Source of the DNA: Pedobacter sp. Leaf41
Lineage (GTDB): Bacteria; Bacteroidota; Bacteroidia; Sphingobacteriales; Sphingobacteriaceae
Length of the DNA: 52,995 nt
Assembly (NCBI RefSeq): GCF_001422545.1
Contig: NZ_LMLE01000002.1
Location: 1-52,995, forward strand
Direction of reading: 5' to 3'
The position numbers and the translations under genes are program-made. The notes below the pieces were generated by a model. The model did no database searches and was not told the origin of the DNA. It worked only from the letters and a program-made list of their open reading frames with translations. This document shows positions 27,675 to 35,794 of the stretch, piece by piece; position 1 is the stretch's first letter, and each line of letters starts with the position of its first letter.

Positions 27675-29162
27675 TTAAAAATTATATTTTGCTGAAATGA
27701 CATTAGCTGTAGTTTGGTAAAATAGACTTATGATCTTCTGTTCTTGAGAAGAAAATGAATTCTTTTTAACTAGTTTGGCTAATTCCATATCGTAATCATT
27801 GTATGTTATTTTCCCTTTGCCAAACCATCCTTTTTTTAGCTCATGGCCATTAACAAGGGTAGTTAAATCAGAGTTCAAATTGAATGGTGAAAAACCTCGT
27901 GTATTTGTTTGGAGTTCACTTAACCATTCGCCAAAATGATTAAGAAATCCTTTTAAAATTGAAGAGAAAAATTGCCCGCTTTTAAAAGCATTATCAATTT
28001 TTGGTTCATCCGTACTCCATACTTGATTTTCTATTGAATTGGCTAATTGCTCATCTAAATATTTTTTTAATAACACAAACTGCGTTAAAGACTTACTCAA
28101 AGTTGAGTTGGCGATGTCATTTAAATGATTAAAATATAGGTTTGGTTGATCCTCTTTTATACTAAACTCTTTGAAAACGCTTCCAACTGGTGTTCCATTA
28201 TAAGTTTGAAGATGATCATCTGGTAAATTCATAAAATCAATAATTGACAATGCACCCGCAAGCTCTACAAAATGAGCTTTGTTTTTTTGCCCACCATTTC
28301 CCGGATCATTTTCATAAGCTCTGCCATTAAAGCTATCGCCTATGTAATACATAGTATTTAATTGTGGGTTTACATTTTGCTGATAATAACCTAGTGCCGC
28401 CTTTGTTTTTTCAATAAAGTCTGATTTTTTAATTGGGCTATTCTCGTCGCCCTCTATATTGAAATAAGGCATAACAGTAAGTGCGCCTATAGAAGAGTTG
28501 TGCAAGTAGCCTGGATTTGCTAAGCCGGGAATATTAACCGCATTTCGAATGTTTTTTAATACGGTCGGGAAACCTGCCGCACCTGTTCCGCCGAAAATTG
28601 AGCTAATGATGAATACCCGATCTCCTTCATTAAAATTATTCGCAAAATCTTTGAATTCTTCTGAATCTTTAAACTGATTAAGTACAACACTACCCACATT
28701 TGGATTTCCAACAAATCCAATATCCATAGGTATGTCTAATAAATCAATAGGTTTACCATTAGCATTGATAGATTTACCTGAAAAAAGTAATTCTGCAAAA
28801 GCTTTATTTTCATCGTTTAAGGTATTGAAAGAAAAGTAGTCTTTAAATTTAGTATTAGATACCTCTTTTAAATTAAAAGAATATGTTCCGCTAAGTTTAT
28901 TGTCCGCATCTAACGATTGTAGCGTTGATATTTTTGTGCTAAAAAACCCTGATGTTGACCCAACTTTTTCTATGATCTTTTGATAGTAATCTAATATTGA
29001 AATTGTTCTTTTTAAATCCTCATTATCTTTATGTGGATCTATTATGATGGGAACAATTTCAAAATCGTTTATTGATTTTATCCCACACCCTAGTAAAAAG
29101 GTAAGTGATTTAATTATCCGAGAACCAGTTCCTCCGATACCAAATATGAATAATTTTGCCAT
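27675..29162 (-). CDS. Tubulin/FtsZ-like GTPase
   Basis: A 495-residue protein with an N-terminal nucleotide-binding loop, LFIFGIGGTGSRIIKSL (GIGGTGS at 8-14), and the tubulin-signature loop VFIISSIFGGTGAAGFP (GGTG at 191-194), equivalent to the FtsZ GGGTGTG motif. The arrangement fits the bacterial tubulin-like families (Pfam Tubulin_2-type) rather than cell-division FtsZ. The C-terminal 150 residues are mainly helical. It starts 10 bases after the small membrane-protein gene. GTP binding is well supported by the motifs; polymerisation is a possibility only. Confidence 0.82.
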   Translation of the reverse strand: MAKLFIFGIGGTGSRIIKSLTFLLGCGIKSINDFEIVPIIIDPHKDNEDLKRTISILDYYQKIIEKVGSTSGFFSTKISTLQSLDADNKLSGTYSFNLKEVSNTKFKDYFSFNTLNDENKAFAELLFSGKSINANGKPIDLLDIPMDIGFVGNPNVGSVVLNQFKDSEEFKDFANNFNEGDRVFIISSIFGGTGAAGFPTVLKNIRNAVNIPGLANPGYLHNSSIGALTVMPYFNIEGDENSPIKKSDFIEKTKAALGYYQQNVNPQLNTMYYIGDSFNGRAYENDPGNGGQKNKAHFVELAGALSIIDFMNLPDDHLQTYNGTPVGSVFKEFSIKEDQPNLYFNHLNDIANSTLSKSLTQFVLLKKYLDEQLANSIENQVWSTDEPKIDNAFKSGQFFSSILKGFLNHFGEWLSELQTNTRGFSPFNLNSDLTTLVNGHELKKGWFGKGKITYNDYDMELAKLVKKNSFSSQEQKIISLFYQTTANVISAKYNF

Positions 29163-29172
29163 TTTTAATTAA

Positions 29173-29619
29173 TTAGGGTTTCCAAAATGTAGTTAATCTA
29201 CAATTGGTACTCAGGTTTCTTGGGAAGGGAAAAGAAGTTAATAATGCGAATACAATTAAACTCCAAAAAGCATTTGCAAAGCCATATAGCACTAAATCGA
29301 AACTTCCAAAAGTTAATGTTTCGCAGGGCTGGATTGTTGCTGGCAGTGAATAAGCAATACCAAAATTTATTACTAAACCAATTACTGCCATTATCCACCA
29401 AGAAAGTTTTGTGCCAAATCTTGGGGTAAATTTATCTATGATTAAATACATTACTACAAATAACCCCAGATTTATAGCTACCATTGTTATAAAAATTTGC
29501 AAGTACAAATCTTGTCCAATAAAACCTGAACATGTAATATCCCAGCCTCTTAGATGTGTGCCTAAGTCTGTGTTGTAGCCAAACCATTCATAAATGGTTG
29601 CAATAAAATCTGTTATCAT
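29173..29619 (-). CDS. Small multi-pass membrane protein of the operon
   Basis: A 148-residue protein with three clear membrane helices (about 40-61, 73-92 and 107-130) and a 39-residue N-terminal segment that contains a Cys (WDITCSGF); another Cys lies in IQPCETL between helices 2 and 3. If both loops face the periplasm, a disulfide is possible. I do not recognise the family. The start codon overlaps the stop of the vWA-like lipoprotein gene by one base (TAATG), so the two are translationally coupled. It may anchor the lipoprotein or the tubulin-like protein to the inner membrane; inference only. Confidence 0.78.
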   Translation of the reverse strand: MITDFIATIYEWFGYNTDLGTHLRGWDITCSGFIGQDLYLQIFITMVAINLGLFVVMYLIIDKFTPRFGTKLSWWIMAVIGLVINFGIAYSLPATIQPCETLTFGSFDLVLYGFANAFWSLIVFALLTSFPFPRNLSTNCRLTTFWKP

Positions 29620-31016
29620 TATTTTTCGATGTTAATTGTTAATTGGGTTATTATATTATCATCCGGATTTGAGTAATAATTAAATCCTTGCCATACCCCT
29701 GTTATTAAATTATTTAATCCAAATGTTTTGGTCTGCTCTATTTTATCTGTTGTGATATTCTGGTCATCTGTTGAGGAAGAAGACAAGACCCAAGCAGGAT
29801 GTCTATTTGCAACTTTAACAACTAGCTTTTCTGTTTGTAAACGTGTAGTTTTCAGTGTCAAAATGTGAGTATATGTACTAAGGCCAATCTGTTTTTTTTC
29901 TTTTTGACTTAAACCTCGAACACTAATGGAATAATTGTCAGATGCATAAATTGAATTATTATTAAAGTATTCTAATCCTTTTATACTATTACTAAAATTT
30001 ACTGCAACATTGAAACTAAATTCTTTTTGTTCAGAAGTTGCATTATAAAGGCTGTGTTTATCTTTAGGTTTAAAATCGCCTATCTCTTTAGTTGTGATTT
30101 TATAATCGGGTATTTTGGCTTTTTTTGAATTGTAAAAGGTGGCAACATTTAAAAATTTGTTGCTCGTTGGATCTACAATTTGGTTGTCTAACACTTTTTT
30201 AATTTGATCTTCTGTCCCTATAAACCATACGTAATATGGACGCATACCTGAGAACTGTTTCCCGGCAGGGAATTTATAGGAGTAATATTTCCCATCGAAC
30301 AACGCACTCATTTGAAATATTGCTAGCGCAAGGTTTTGATTTTTTAATTTATCTTGAATAGCGCCCTTAATTGCAGTTTGTTGAATATTTAAATAGTCTT
30401 TAGCATTTGTTTTTACAGGAGGGGAGAAAACGAAATCAGAAATAAGTACCGACATGTTTTTTTGATTTGTTTTTGAAAGAACATTTTTTACGACTTCAGC
30501 GATGTCAGAATTGCCTCTGTTTCCCCCTAATTTATTAAAACTAGACGGCGTAAGACCAGTGCTAAATGCCTGATTATCTAATGATATATTGATAACCTTT
30601 TCATTAATGTAATTTCGATTAATTGTATTAGTTATTTTTTTAGTGTTTGTTAATATATCAAATAATGAACTTTTCAAATCGGCATTCGTGATATAACCGT
30701 CCATGCTGAGGGAATTCTCAAAATAAAAATTTACAGCAAAAGGCTCTTCCTTTTTTACTTCGGGGTTATAAACTTTAACCCCCATGTTTTTTGCTTTAAA
30801 AAGTTTTATTAGGTAATTATATAACTCCGAAGAATTTTTATATTTAGCATATTTAGATTCTTTAGTCACTTGTTTCTGAAGATTAAAAAATTCTTCTTTA
30901 GTGATTTGATTATCTTTTGCTATGATTAAAGCTTCATCTTGAATATTTATTGCTCCATTGCAACCAAGGATGTGCATTATGAAAATGATGTAAAGATTTA
31001 AAAATTTGTTTTTCAT
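29619..31016 (-). CDS. vWA-like lipoprotein
   Basis: A 465-residue exported protein with a lipobox (HILGC, Cys19). After a helical region (about 36-78) comes an alpha/beta domain whose strands fit a von Willebrand A fold: AVNFYFENSLSMDGYI supplies a degenerate MIDAS (E100-x-S-x-S in place of DxSxS), GGNRGNSDIAEVVKNVL is the middle loop, and SVLISDFVFSPP gives the third metal-site Asp (D194). The last 130 residues are beta-rich. It is the first gene of the packed operon. No TAnnTTTG promoter is visible in the 119 bases before it, so it may be read from the HsdR_N promoter. It could be the outer sensor or scaffold of the system. Confidence 0.78.
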   Translation of the reverse strand: MKNKFLNLYIIFIMHILGCNGAINIQDEALIIAKDNQITKEEFFNLQKQVTKESKYAKYKNSSELYNYLIKLFKAKNMGVKVYNPEVKKEEPFAVNFYFENSLSMDGYITNADLKSSLFDILTNTKKITNTINRNYINEKVINISLDNQAFSTGLTPSSFNKLGGNRGNSDIAEVVKNVLSKTNQKNMSVLISDFVFSPPVKTNAKDYLNIQQTAIKGAIQDKLKNQNLALAIFQMSALFDGKYYSYKFPAGKQFSGMRPYYVWFIGTEDQIKKVLDNQIVDPTSNKFLNVATFYNSKKAKIPDYKITTKEIGDFKPKDKHSLYNATSEQKEFSFNVAVNFSNSIKGLEYFNNNSIYASDNYSISVRGLSQKEKKQIGLSTYTHILTLKTTRLQTEKLVVKVANRHPAWVLSSSSTDDQNITTDKIEQTKTFGLNNLITGVWQGFNYYSNPDDNIITQLTINIEK

Positions 31017-31068
31017 CTAGGTATGTGTTTACTCATAATAATTAGGACTTTAAATAAAATGCAAGGAC

Positions 31069-31100
31069 GCTTCCTTTCGCTCTTAAGAGCAATTGGAAGC
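31069..31100. terminator. Imperfect hairpin between HsdR_N gene and operon
   Basis: GCTTCC (31069-31074) pairs with GGAAGC (31095-31100) around the perfect 12-bp palindrome GCTCTTAAGAGC (31079-31090). On the minus strand only a weak T-rich stretch follows. It may be a leaky terminator, an attenuator or an RNA-processing site between the HsdR_N gene and the operon. Confidence 0.45.
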
Positions 31101-31135
31101 AACCTCTACATTTCCGTGAGAGAATTGAACGTTAA

Positions 31136-32197
31136 CTAATAATTATCTATGGTTTGGTGTAGCTGGATACGGTAATTGTAAATCTCATCCAGATTGAAGA
31201 TTTGCTTTTTATCGCCAGCGTCTTTGCCATTCGCAAAAGTTTCCAGGTATTTGTTAGCTGTATTGAAATGAAAGCGGCAAATCGGTTTTCTGTTATTGTC
31301 ATCAAGTAAAACTCCGAAGTACGATTGTGTATCTCTTGGAGCAATACGCGTAGATGAGATTTTTTCTCTTAAGATGGCTTTCACGATTTGGAAAGCTTCC
31401 AGTTCTTCTTCGGTAGTGATAATTTTGGAGTCACCGCCATCATCTATCGGGTCAACTTTCTGATCTACCAGTAGATCTGGTTTTTCATTAATGTTTAATG
31501 CAGATTTTAATCTATCGCTAATAGATTCATTTATAGAGAGCGTAAGTGCTTTTTTAGCATACTCTTTAAAAGCCAACATGCGGCTAGCAATTAATGGTTT
31601 ATCAAAAAAGCGACTGACCAGAAGTTTGATGAGTTCATCTGATGGGTTTTCAATTTCTTTTTCAAACTCCTTTCTAATCGCTTTGATGTATTTTAAGCCT
31701 TCAGCCGAATCTAAAATTGTTTCTAAATTGTATTCATTTTTGGTAAAGCTTTCTAAAATTTTTATGGCATTGTCCTTCAGGTCTTCAATGTCGATGGTTA
31801 AGAAAGGTTTCTCATCCATGATATTTGGTTTTTCTAAATCAGCATAAAAATTGTAAACAGTGCCATTTGTTAATACACCAAATCTGGCTTTAGAGACATG
31901 GTAATAACGGTGTAGTTGGGAGTTATGTGCATCGGCACTTTCTTTCCAGTGTTTGCATTCAAATATGAGAATAGGCTCATTATTTTTTCGAATTACATAA
32001 TCAACCTTTTCACCTTTTTTGGTTCCAATATCACAAATATGCTCTGGAATAACTTCAGTAGGATTAAAAATATCGTAACCCAAAATTTGTATGAAGGGCA
32101 TTACAAAAGCATTTTTTGTAGCCTCTTCAGTATTAATCTGATCTTTGAGTCCAACTACTCTTTGGTGAAGTTGCTCTAGCTTTAGTTTAAGATCCAT
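31136..32197 (-). CDS. Type I restriction R-subunit N-terminal (HsdR_N) domain protein
   Basis: A 353-residue protein with a PD-(D/E)xK nuclease core of the HsdR_N type: D66 in GEKVDYVIR and E80-x-K82 in PILIFECKHWK, preceded by NAFVMPFIQILGYDIFNPTEVI and followed by GVLTNGTVYNFYADL. Motor and specificity subunits are absent, so it is a stand-alone relative of the kind common in bacterial genomes. The C-terminal 150 residues include FGVLLDDNNRKPICRFHFN, a separate small domain. It is probably a nuclease, though the substrate is unknown. A response-regulator-type operator with a -7 element lies immediately upstream. Confidence 0.85.
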   Translation of the reverse strand: MDLKLKLEQLHQRVVGLKDQINTEEATKNAFVMPFIQILGYDIFNPTEVIPEHICDIGTKKGEKVDYVIRKNNEPILIFECKHWKESADAHNSQLHRYYHVSKARFGVLTNGTVYNFYADLEKPNIMDEKPFLTIDIEDLKDNAIKILESFTKNEYNLETILDSAEGLKYIKAIRKEFEKEIENPSDELIKLLVSRFFDKPLIASRMLAFKEYAKKALTLSINESISDRLKSALNINEKPDLLVDQKVDPIDDGGDSKIITTEEELEAFQIVKAILREKISSTRIAPRDTQSYFGVLLDDNNRKPICRFHFNTANKYLETFANGKDAGDKKQIFNLDEIYNYRIQLHQTIDNY

Positions 32198-32232
32198 TTC
32201 GCGATTTTAATTTTGAGTTCGTTTGTTTGAAT

Positions 32233-32277
32233 CAAAATTAACTCCACAAAAGGATCAATTATTACGGGAAACCGTAA
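32233..32277 (-). promoter_or_regulatory. Operator-promoter module C, HsdR_N gene
   Basis: On the minus strand, the inverted repeat TTACGG-GAAA-CCGTAA (32262-32277, top-strand reading) is followed by 21 bp and then TAATTTTG (complement of 32233-32240). The same layout recurs at 32776-32820 and 33655-33699. No TTTG exists at the -33 distance; the palindrome occupies it, pointing to an activator-dependent promoter. Confidence 0.75.
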
Positions 32278-32316
32278 ATAGAAAAAAAATGTAAACAAGA
32301 AATTAGCTGTATTTAG

Positions 32317-32676
32317 CTATTGAACTGATAACACATTTTGGTCAACAGCTTCCCGGAATTTAACTTCTGATTTTTCTTTCATCCACCAGTTACTGTCTAA
32401 ACGCTTAACAGAAGTGAATGGTCTTTTTACACCAACTTTCATTGTTGTCGCATCAAAATGCTTTTCCCAAACGTGAATTAGGGTGTCGCTGCCGATTTTT
32501 ACCCACCATAATTTTTTGCCAAATCTTTGGGTGTTATAAATTTCAGAAATGGTTCCAACAATAACTTTGTTGTTAAAATTAGGCTCCATTAATTGAAAGG
32601 TTTGCATTTTACTTTTTTGCGCACTGGCACTTCCAATTATGAAAGTGAAGATTACTGGGGTTAGAAAATTTTTCAT
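32317..32676 (-). CDS. Small exported protein
   Basis: A 119-residue protein with a signal peptide (MKNFLTPVIFTFIIGSASAQ). The mature part is short and beta-rich (KVIVGTISEIYNTQRFG, then KKLWWVKIGSDTLIHVW) and ends in a charged helix. I do not recognise it. It is preceded by its own copy of the operator-promoter module (32776-32820), so it belongs to the regulon of the adjacent two-component system. It might be the periplasmic input or feedback component for the TPR histidine kinase; that is a guess from location and export. Confidence 0.65.
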   Translation of the reverse strand: MKNFLTPVIFTFIIGSASAQKSKMQTFQLMEPNFNNKVIVGTISEIYNTQRFGKKLWWVKIGSDTLIHVWEKHFDATTMKVGVKRPFTSVKRLDSNWWMKEKSEVKFREAVDQNVLSVQ

Positions 32677-32775
32677 CTATCTGTCTTTTAATCATAAATC
32701 TGGGATGTGTTAACGGGAGGACGATAGATTTAAGTAAATACGATGCTATTGCATTTATCAATAACAATGTAGTGC

Positions 32776-32820
32776 CAAAACTACAGAATTAAAAAAGTTT
32801 TGATTTACGGGAAACCGTAA
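32776..32820 (-). promoter_or_regulatory. Operator-promoter module B, small exported protein
   Basis: TTACGG-GAAA-CCGTAA (32805-32820) is followed on the minus strand by 21 bp and TAGTTTTG (complement of 32776-32783). The inferred start site lies about 95 bases before the gene at 32676. Spacing is identical to modules A and C. Confidence 0.75.
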
Positions 32821-32924
32821 TGTGGATTGTTTTTTCTGTAAAAATCTTGTAGCTGAAATGACCCTGATTGGAGAAAAGGGCCTTATTCGAAATTTCGTTG
32901 CGAAGGGGTATGGCAGGAAGTCGT

Positions 32925-33590
32925 TTAGATGATTCCCAAATCTTTACAGTAGGCCACCAACTGCTCATTCTTCGAAAATTCTAGCGAATCTTTAATATTA
33001 CCCAATCGCTTTTCGAGACTACTTAAGCTTACAGGTTTTATTTTATGCTGTGATAAATAGCTTGGAATATCTTTTTGTGGAGTGCCTTGGGAAAGTAAGG
33101 AAATAATGGTCACATCATATTCAGTAAACTCAAAAGCATTTTTCTGTTTCATCGAACGACGTAAATCTTCAGATAGATAGGTTTTGTGTTGAGCAATATT
33201 TTCAAGGGCCTTTTTCAAATCTTTAGCATCGTGGCGGGCCTTGCGTACATAGCCATCAATCCGCAAATTTTTAAACAAACTATCAATTATTGCCGGATTG
33301 GTTTCCGCAGAAAATACCAATATTTTGATGAGTGGTTGAATTTTTTTTACGGCTTCAATTAACGCCAAGCCACCAGAAAGTTTCTGTGTACGATGATCTT
33401 CTTCAAAAGAAAGGTCGGTAATGAGCAGATCAAAAGGTTGATCATCGCTTAAGTTTTTTTGAATCTGCATAAATGCATCATCACAATAGTAGGTGTATTC
33501 TGTTTTGGAAATTCCTAAATCTTCCAATGTTTTTCTAACTGAAATACTCGTGCTTTCGTGGTCTTCGGCAATTAATACTCTTTTGAACAT
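32925..33590 (-). CDS. Response regulator with C-terminal HTH
   Basis: A 221-residue response regulator. The receiver domain (about 1-125) has the acidic pair E9/D10 (LIAEDHES), the phosphoacceptor D59 (LLITDLSF), the Ser/Thr position in ILVFSAET and the Lys in GYVRKARHD. The C-terminal part (about 150-221) resembles a LuxR-type HTH: EYDVTIISLLSQGTPQKDIPS followed by SSLEKRLGNIKDSL. It lies 11 bases after the histidine kinase gene, its probable partner. A promoter-operator module inside the 3' end of the kinase gene would allow autoregulation. Confidence 0.9.
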   Translation of the reverse strand: MFKRVLIAEDHESTSISVRKTLEDLGISKTEYTYYCDDAFMQIQKNLSDDQPFDLLITDLSFEEDHRTQKLSGGLALIEAVKKIQPLIKILVFSAETNPAIIDSLFKNLRIDGYVRKARHDAKDLKKALENIAQHKTYLSEDLRRSMKQKNAFEFTEYDVTIISLLSQGTPQKDIPSYLSQHKIKPVSLSSLEKRLGNIKDSLEFSKNEQLVAYCKDLGII

Positions 33591-33601
33591 TTTATTTTGA
33601 A

Positions 33602-35278
33602 TTAAGAAACTGGAAAAGAAATATGGACTTTGAGCCCTTTTTCCAGCTTGGTTTCAAAGGTAAGTTTCCCTCCAATTCCATCTATACGGGAAACCGTATT
33701 TTTCCATCCATTATTAAAAGTTTTATTTTCAGGCATGCCAATTCCGTTGTCGGTATAAAGAATATTAACCTGGTTTTCTTCCTGTTCGAATTTCAATACA
33801 ACGGTTGTGGCATTACTGTGCTTTTTCATATTAACCATTAACTCCTGTAAAACCTGTTCGAGTTCGTATTGAACATTTGGCTGCACTTTTTCCCACAACT
33901 TATTGGAGTTACCCACAATAATCACTTTGGTTCGAGGCGTCGCGAATGAGGTAAGTATTTCTGATATTTTTACTTCGAAAGATTGTACATCATGCTCAGG
34001 TTGATCGTAAGAAATATCTCTCGATTTTTCATAAAGCACTTCAATTTTATCGATGATTGCTTCACGATCAATTTCAGGTTGATTTTCCATTTCACTCATT
34101 ACGCGGTACAATCCGTTTGCTACAACATCATGAACTTTCTTTGATGTTTTCAATCTGTTTTCCTGAATGGCACTTTCCTTTTCGAGTTCCATTTTTTGTT
34201 GTCTTTTTTTATACCAAAAGAAAGCACTAATAGATACTGCAATAAAAACTACGAAACCGGAAGCCAGCAATAATTCTCGCTTGATAATTTGATAACGTTT
34301 TTCGGTATTGTCTTTCTGTAAGATTAAATTATCGGCCTTGTTTTTTTCGGAATTGTATCTAACCACTGCAAACTGATTTTTAGCCGCACTACGAGCTGTT
34401 TGCAAGCTGTCGTTTAGGTGTTGATACACGTCGAAATATTTCTTGATTTTTTTTGCTGGAGAAAGCTGGATGATTTTTTCTAAAGCCTCCAGCTGATCTG
34501 TAGGGCTCTCTAATTTTCTTGCAATTTGGTACATACCCTCAGCATAAAATAATGCCGAATCTGGTTTTATATTCGTGTAATAATCTGCCAGATGAGCATA
34601 GCTGGCATTAAGGCCCCATTCATTTCCTAATTTTCTGCGAATATTTAATGCCGCTAGCAGTTGTGGCAAGGGATTATATTTTGGATTTTGCAACCATTTT
34701 GTTCGTGCTGTATTTGAGGATACTCGGGCGTACTCGACTTGGTTTATATTCTGACTGATGATTTGATTATAGATCGTTAAAGCCTTGGCATAATCTTTAA
34801 TTTTTTGGAAAGCCAGCGCTTTATTATTCTTGATTGTGAGTATTGATTCAGGGTCACTGCTATAATGTATGGCCTGATCATAGTAGCCTATCGCCAATTC
34901 ATGCAGTTTCAAATCATCATATGTTGAACCTAAGATATTATAGTTTGCGGCAAAACAACTGTAATGTTCCCGATTGTTTTTATTCAAAAATGAAAACGAT
35001 TGTACTGCACTCTCTTGTGCGCCATAGTAATCGCCGCCATCAGTTTGTATGGTAGCCATATAGTTGTAAGCCTTTGCTATCGTCAAACTATCTACATTAG
35101 TCTCCGTAGTTACCTTGTTGAAAAAGTAAAAAGCTGAATCGTTGCTTAACTCGTAAAGCTTGATTGCTTTTGAGTAATATGAGTTTGCATTTGGAATAGG
35201 ATGAATGACTTTTTCTTTACAGGACAAAAGAATAAGTGAGAGTAGAATTAATAATAGATAATTTTTCAAGAGGGACAA
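33602..35278 (-). CDS. TPR-containing sensor histidine kinase
   Basis: A 558-residue hybrid of a periplasmic TPR sensor and a cytoplasmic kinase. The N-terminus is a lipoprotein-like signal (LILLSC, Cys20). Residues 25-300 contain TPR units (AKAYNYMATIQTDGGDYYGA, IGYYDQAIHYS, YAKALTIYNQII). A membrane helix is at about 335-355 (LLLASGFVVFIAVSISAFFWY). The phosphoacceptor region is KKVHDVVANGLY (H383), of the HisKA_3-like type. The HATPase domain shows ELMVNMKKHSNAT (N box) and ILYTDNGIGMPE (G1 box). It pairs with the response regulator just downstream. The signal is unknown. Confidence 0.88.
   Translation of the reverse strand: MSLLKNYLLLILLSLILLSCKEKVIHPIPNANSYYSKAIKLYELSNDSAFYFFNKVTTETNVDSLTIAKAYNYMATIQTDGGDYYGAQESAVQSFSFLNKNNREHYSCFAANYNILGSTYDDLKLHELAIGYYDQAIHYSSDPESILTIKNNKALAFQKIKDYAKALTIYNQIISQNINQVEYARVSSNTARTKWLQNPKYNPLPQLLAALNIRRKLGNEWGLNASYAHLADYYTNIKPDSALFYAEGMYQIARKLESPTDQLEALEKIIQLSPAKKIKKYFDVYQHLNDSLQTARSAAKNQFAVVRYNSEKNKADNLILQKDNTEKRYQIIKRELLLASGFVVFIAVSISAFFWYKKRQQKMELEKESAIQENRLKTSKKVHDVVANGLYRVMSEMENQPEIDREAIIDKIEVLYEKSRDISYDQPEHDVQSFEVKISEILTSFATPRTKVIIVGNSNKLWEKVQPNVQYELEQVLQELMVNMKKHSNATTVVLKFEQEENQVNILYTDNGIGMPENKTFNNGWKNTVSRIDGIGGKLTFETKLEKGLKVHISFPVS
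33655..33699 (-). promoter_or_regulatory. Operator-promoter module A, inside the kinase gene
   Basis: ATACGG-GAAA-CCGTAT (33684-33699) is followed on the minus strand by 21 bp and TACCTTTG (complement of 33655-33662). It lies within the last 100 bases of the kinase coding region and points at the response regulator start (33590). Confidence 0.7.
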
Positions 35279-35299
35279 GTTTCTTCAAATATAAAAAAA

Positions 35300-35326
35300 G
35301 AGCGATTTATAATCGCTCTTTTTTTA
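35300..35326. terminator. Bidirectional terminator
   Basis: GAGCGATT (35300-35307) and AATCGCTC (35311-35318) form an 8-bp stem with the loop TAT, flanked by an A-run on one side and a T-run on the other. It separates the small acidic ORF from the kinase gene. Confidence 0.75.
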
Positions 35327-35327
35327 T

Positions 35328-35519
35328 TTATGGTTTTGGGTGGATATGACCTTTTTCTCCTCCGGTATCATCTCCGTCCTCTCCATGATCTTCATAACAG
35401 ATATCTTCATCTTCAGTACTGCTGATGTTTACAGTTGTGCCAGCACCAGAGGGCGGCGTATTTGTTGTTGATGGACTAACCAATCCTAATAAAATTGCTA
35501 AAAATAAGGGTAAAAACAT
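35328..35519 (-). CDS. Possible small exported acidic peptide
   Basis: A 63-residue ORF that starts with a hydrophobic stretch resembling a signal (MFLPLFLAILLGLVSP), then a Ser/Thr/Pro linker and an acidic, His-containing tail (DEDICYEDHGEDGDDTGGEK). It ends directly at a bidirectional terminator, which supports expression. The family is not recognised. It lies upstream of the TPR kinase on the same strand and might provide a ligand or metal-binding peptide, but short ORFs of this kind can be spurious. Confidence 0.45.
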   Translation of the reverse strand: MFLPLFLAILLGLVSPSTTNTPPSGAGTTVNISSTEDEDICYEDHGEDGDDTGGEKGHIHPKP

Positions 35520-35794
35520 GATTCAAAAATTTTAGAAAATGAAATACTTGTAGTTCCCCTCGAACCGTTCGAGGGGTTTGCTACGGTGTAAATCAGAAGG
35601 CCTTCTGAAAATTTTTGGGAAGTGTTTGAGTTCCTCCCGCGGCTGCTTTTTAACTGCTTCCCAGGTCAGTTATAGGCAACCGCGATGTTTACTCTTTTTG
35701 CAAAACTTGTTTATGAAGTGCAGTTAATTAGATTGCACTTGTGCTGTTTGCTGATACAAATATGAGTCGGTATAATGGCTTTGTTAGCAGACGA

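Noticed and set aside
18787..31016. Calling the operon a Zorya system
   Set aside because: Only the stator pair resembles Zorya; ZorC, ZorD and ZorE are missing and the other components are different.
35286..35293. TATATTTG (minus strand) as promoter of the histidine kinase
   Set aside because: It would start transcription at the ATG itself and overlaps a terminator; there is no -33 element.
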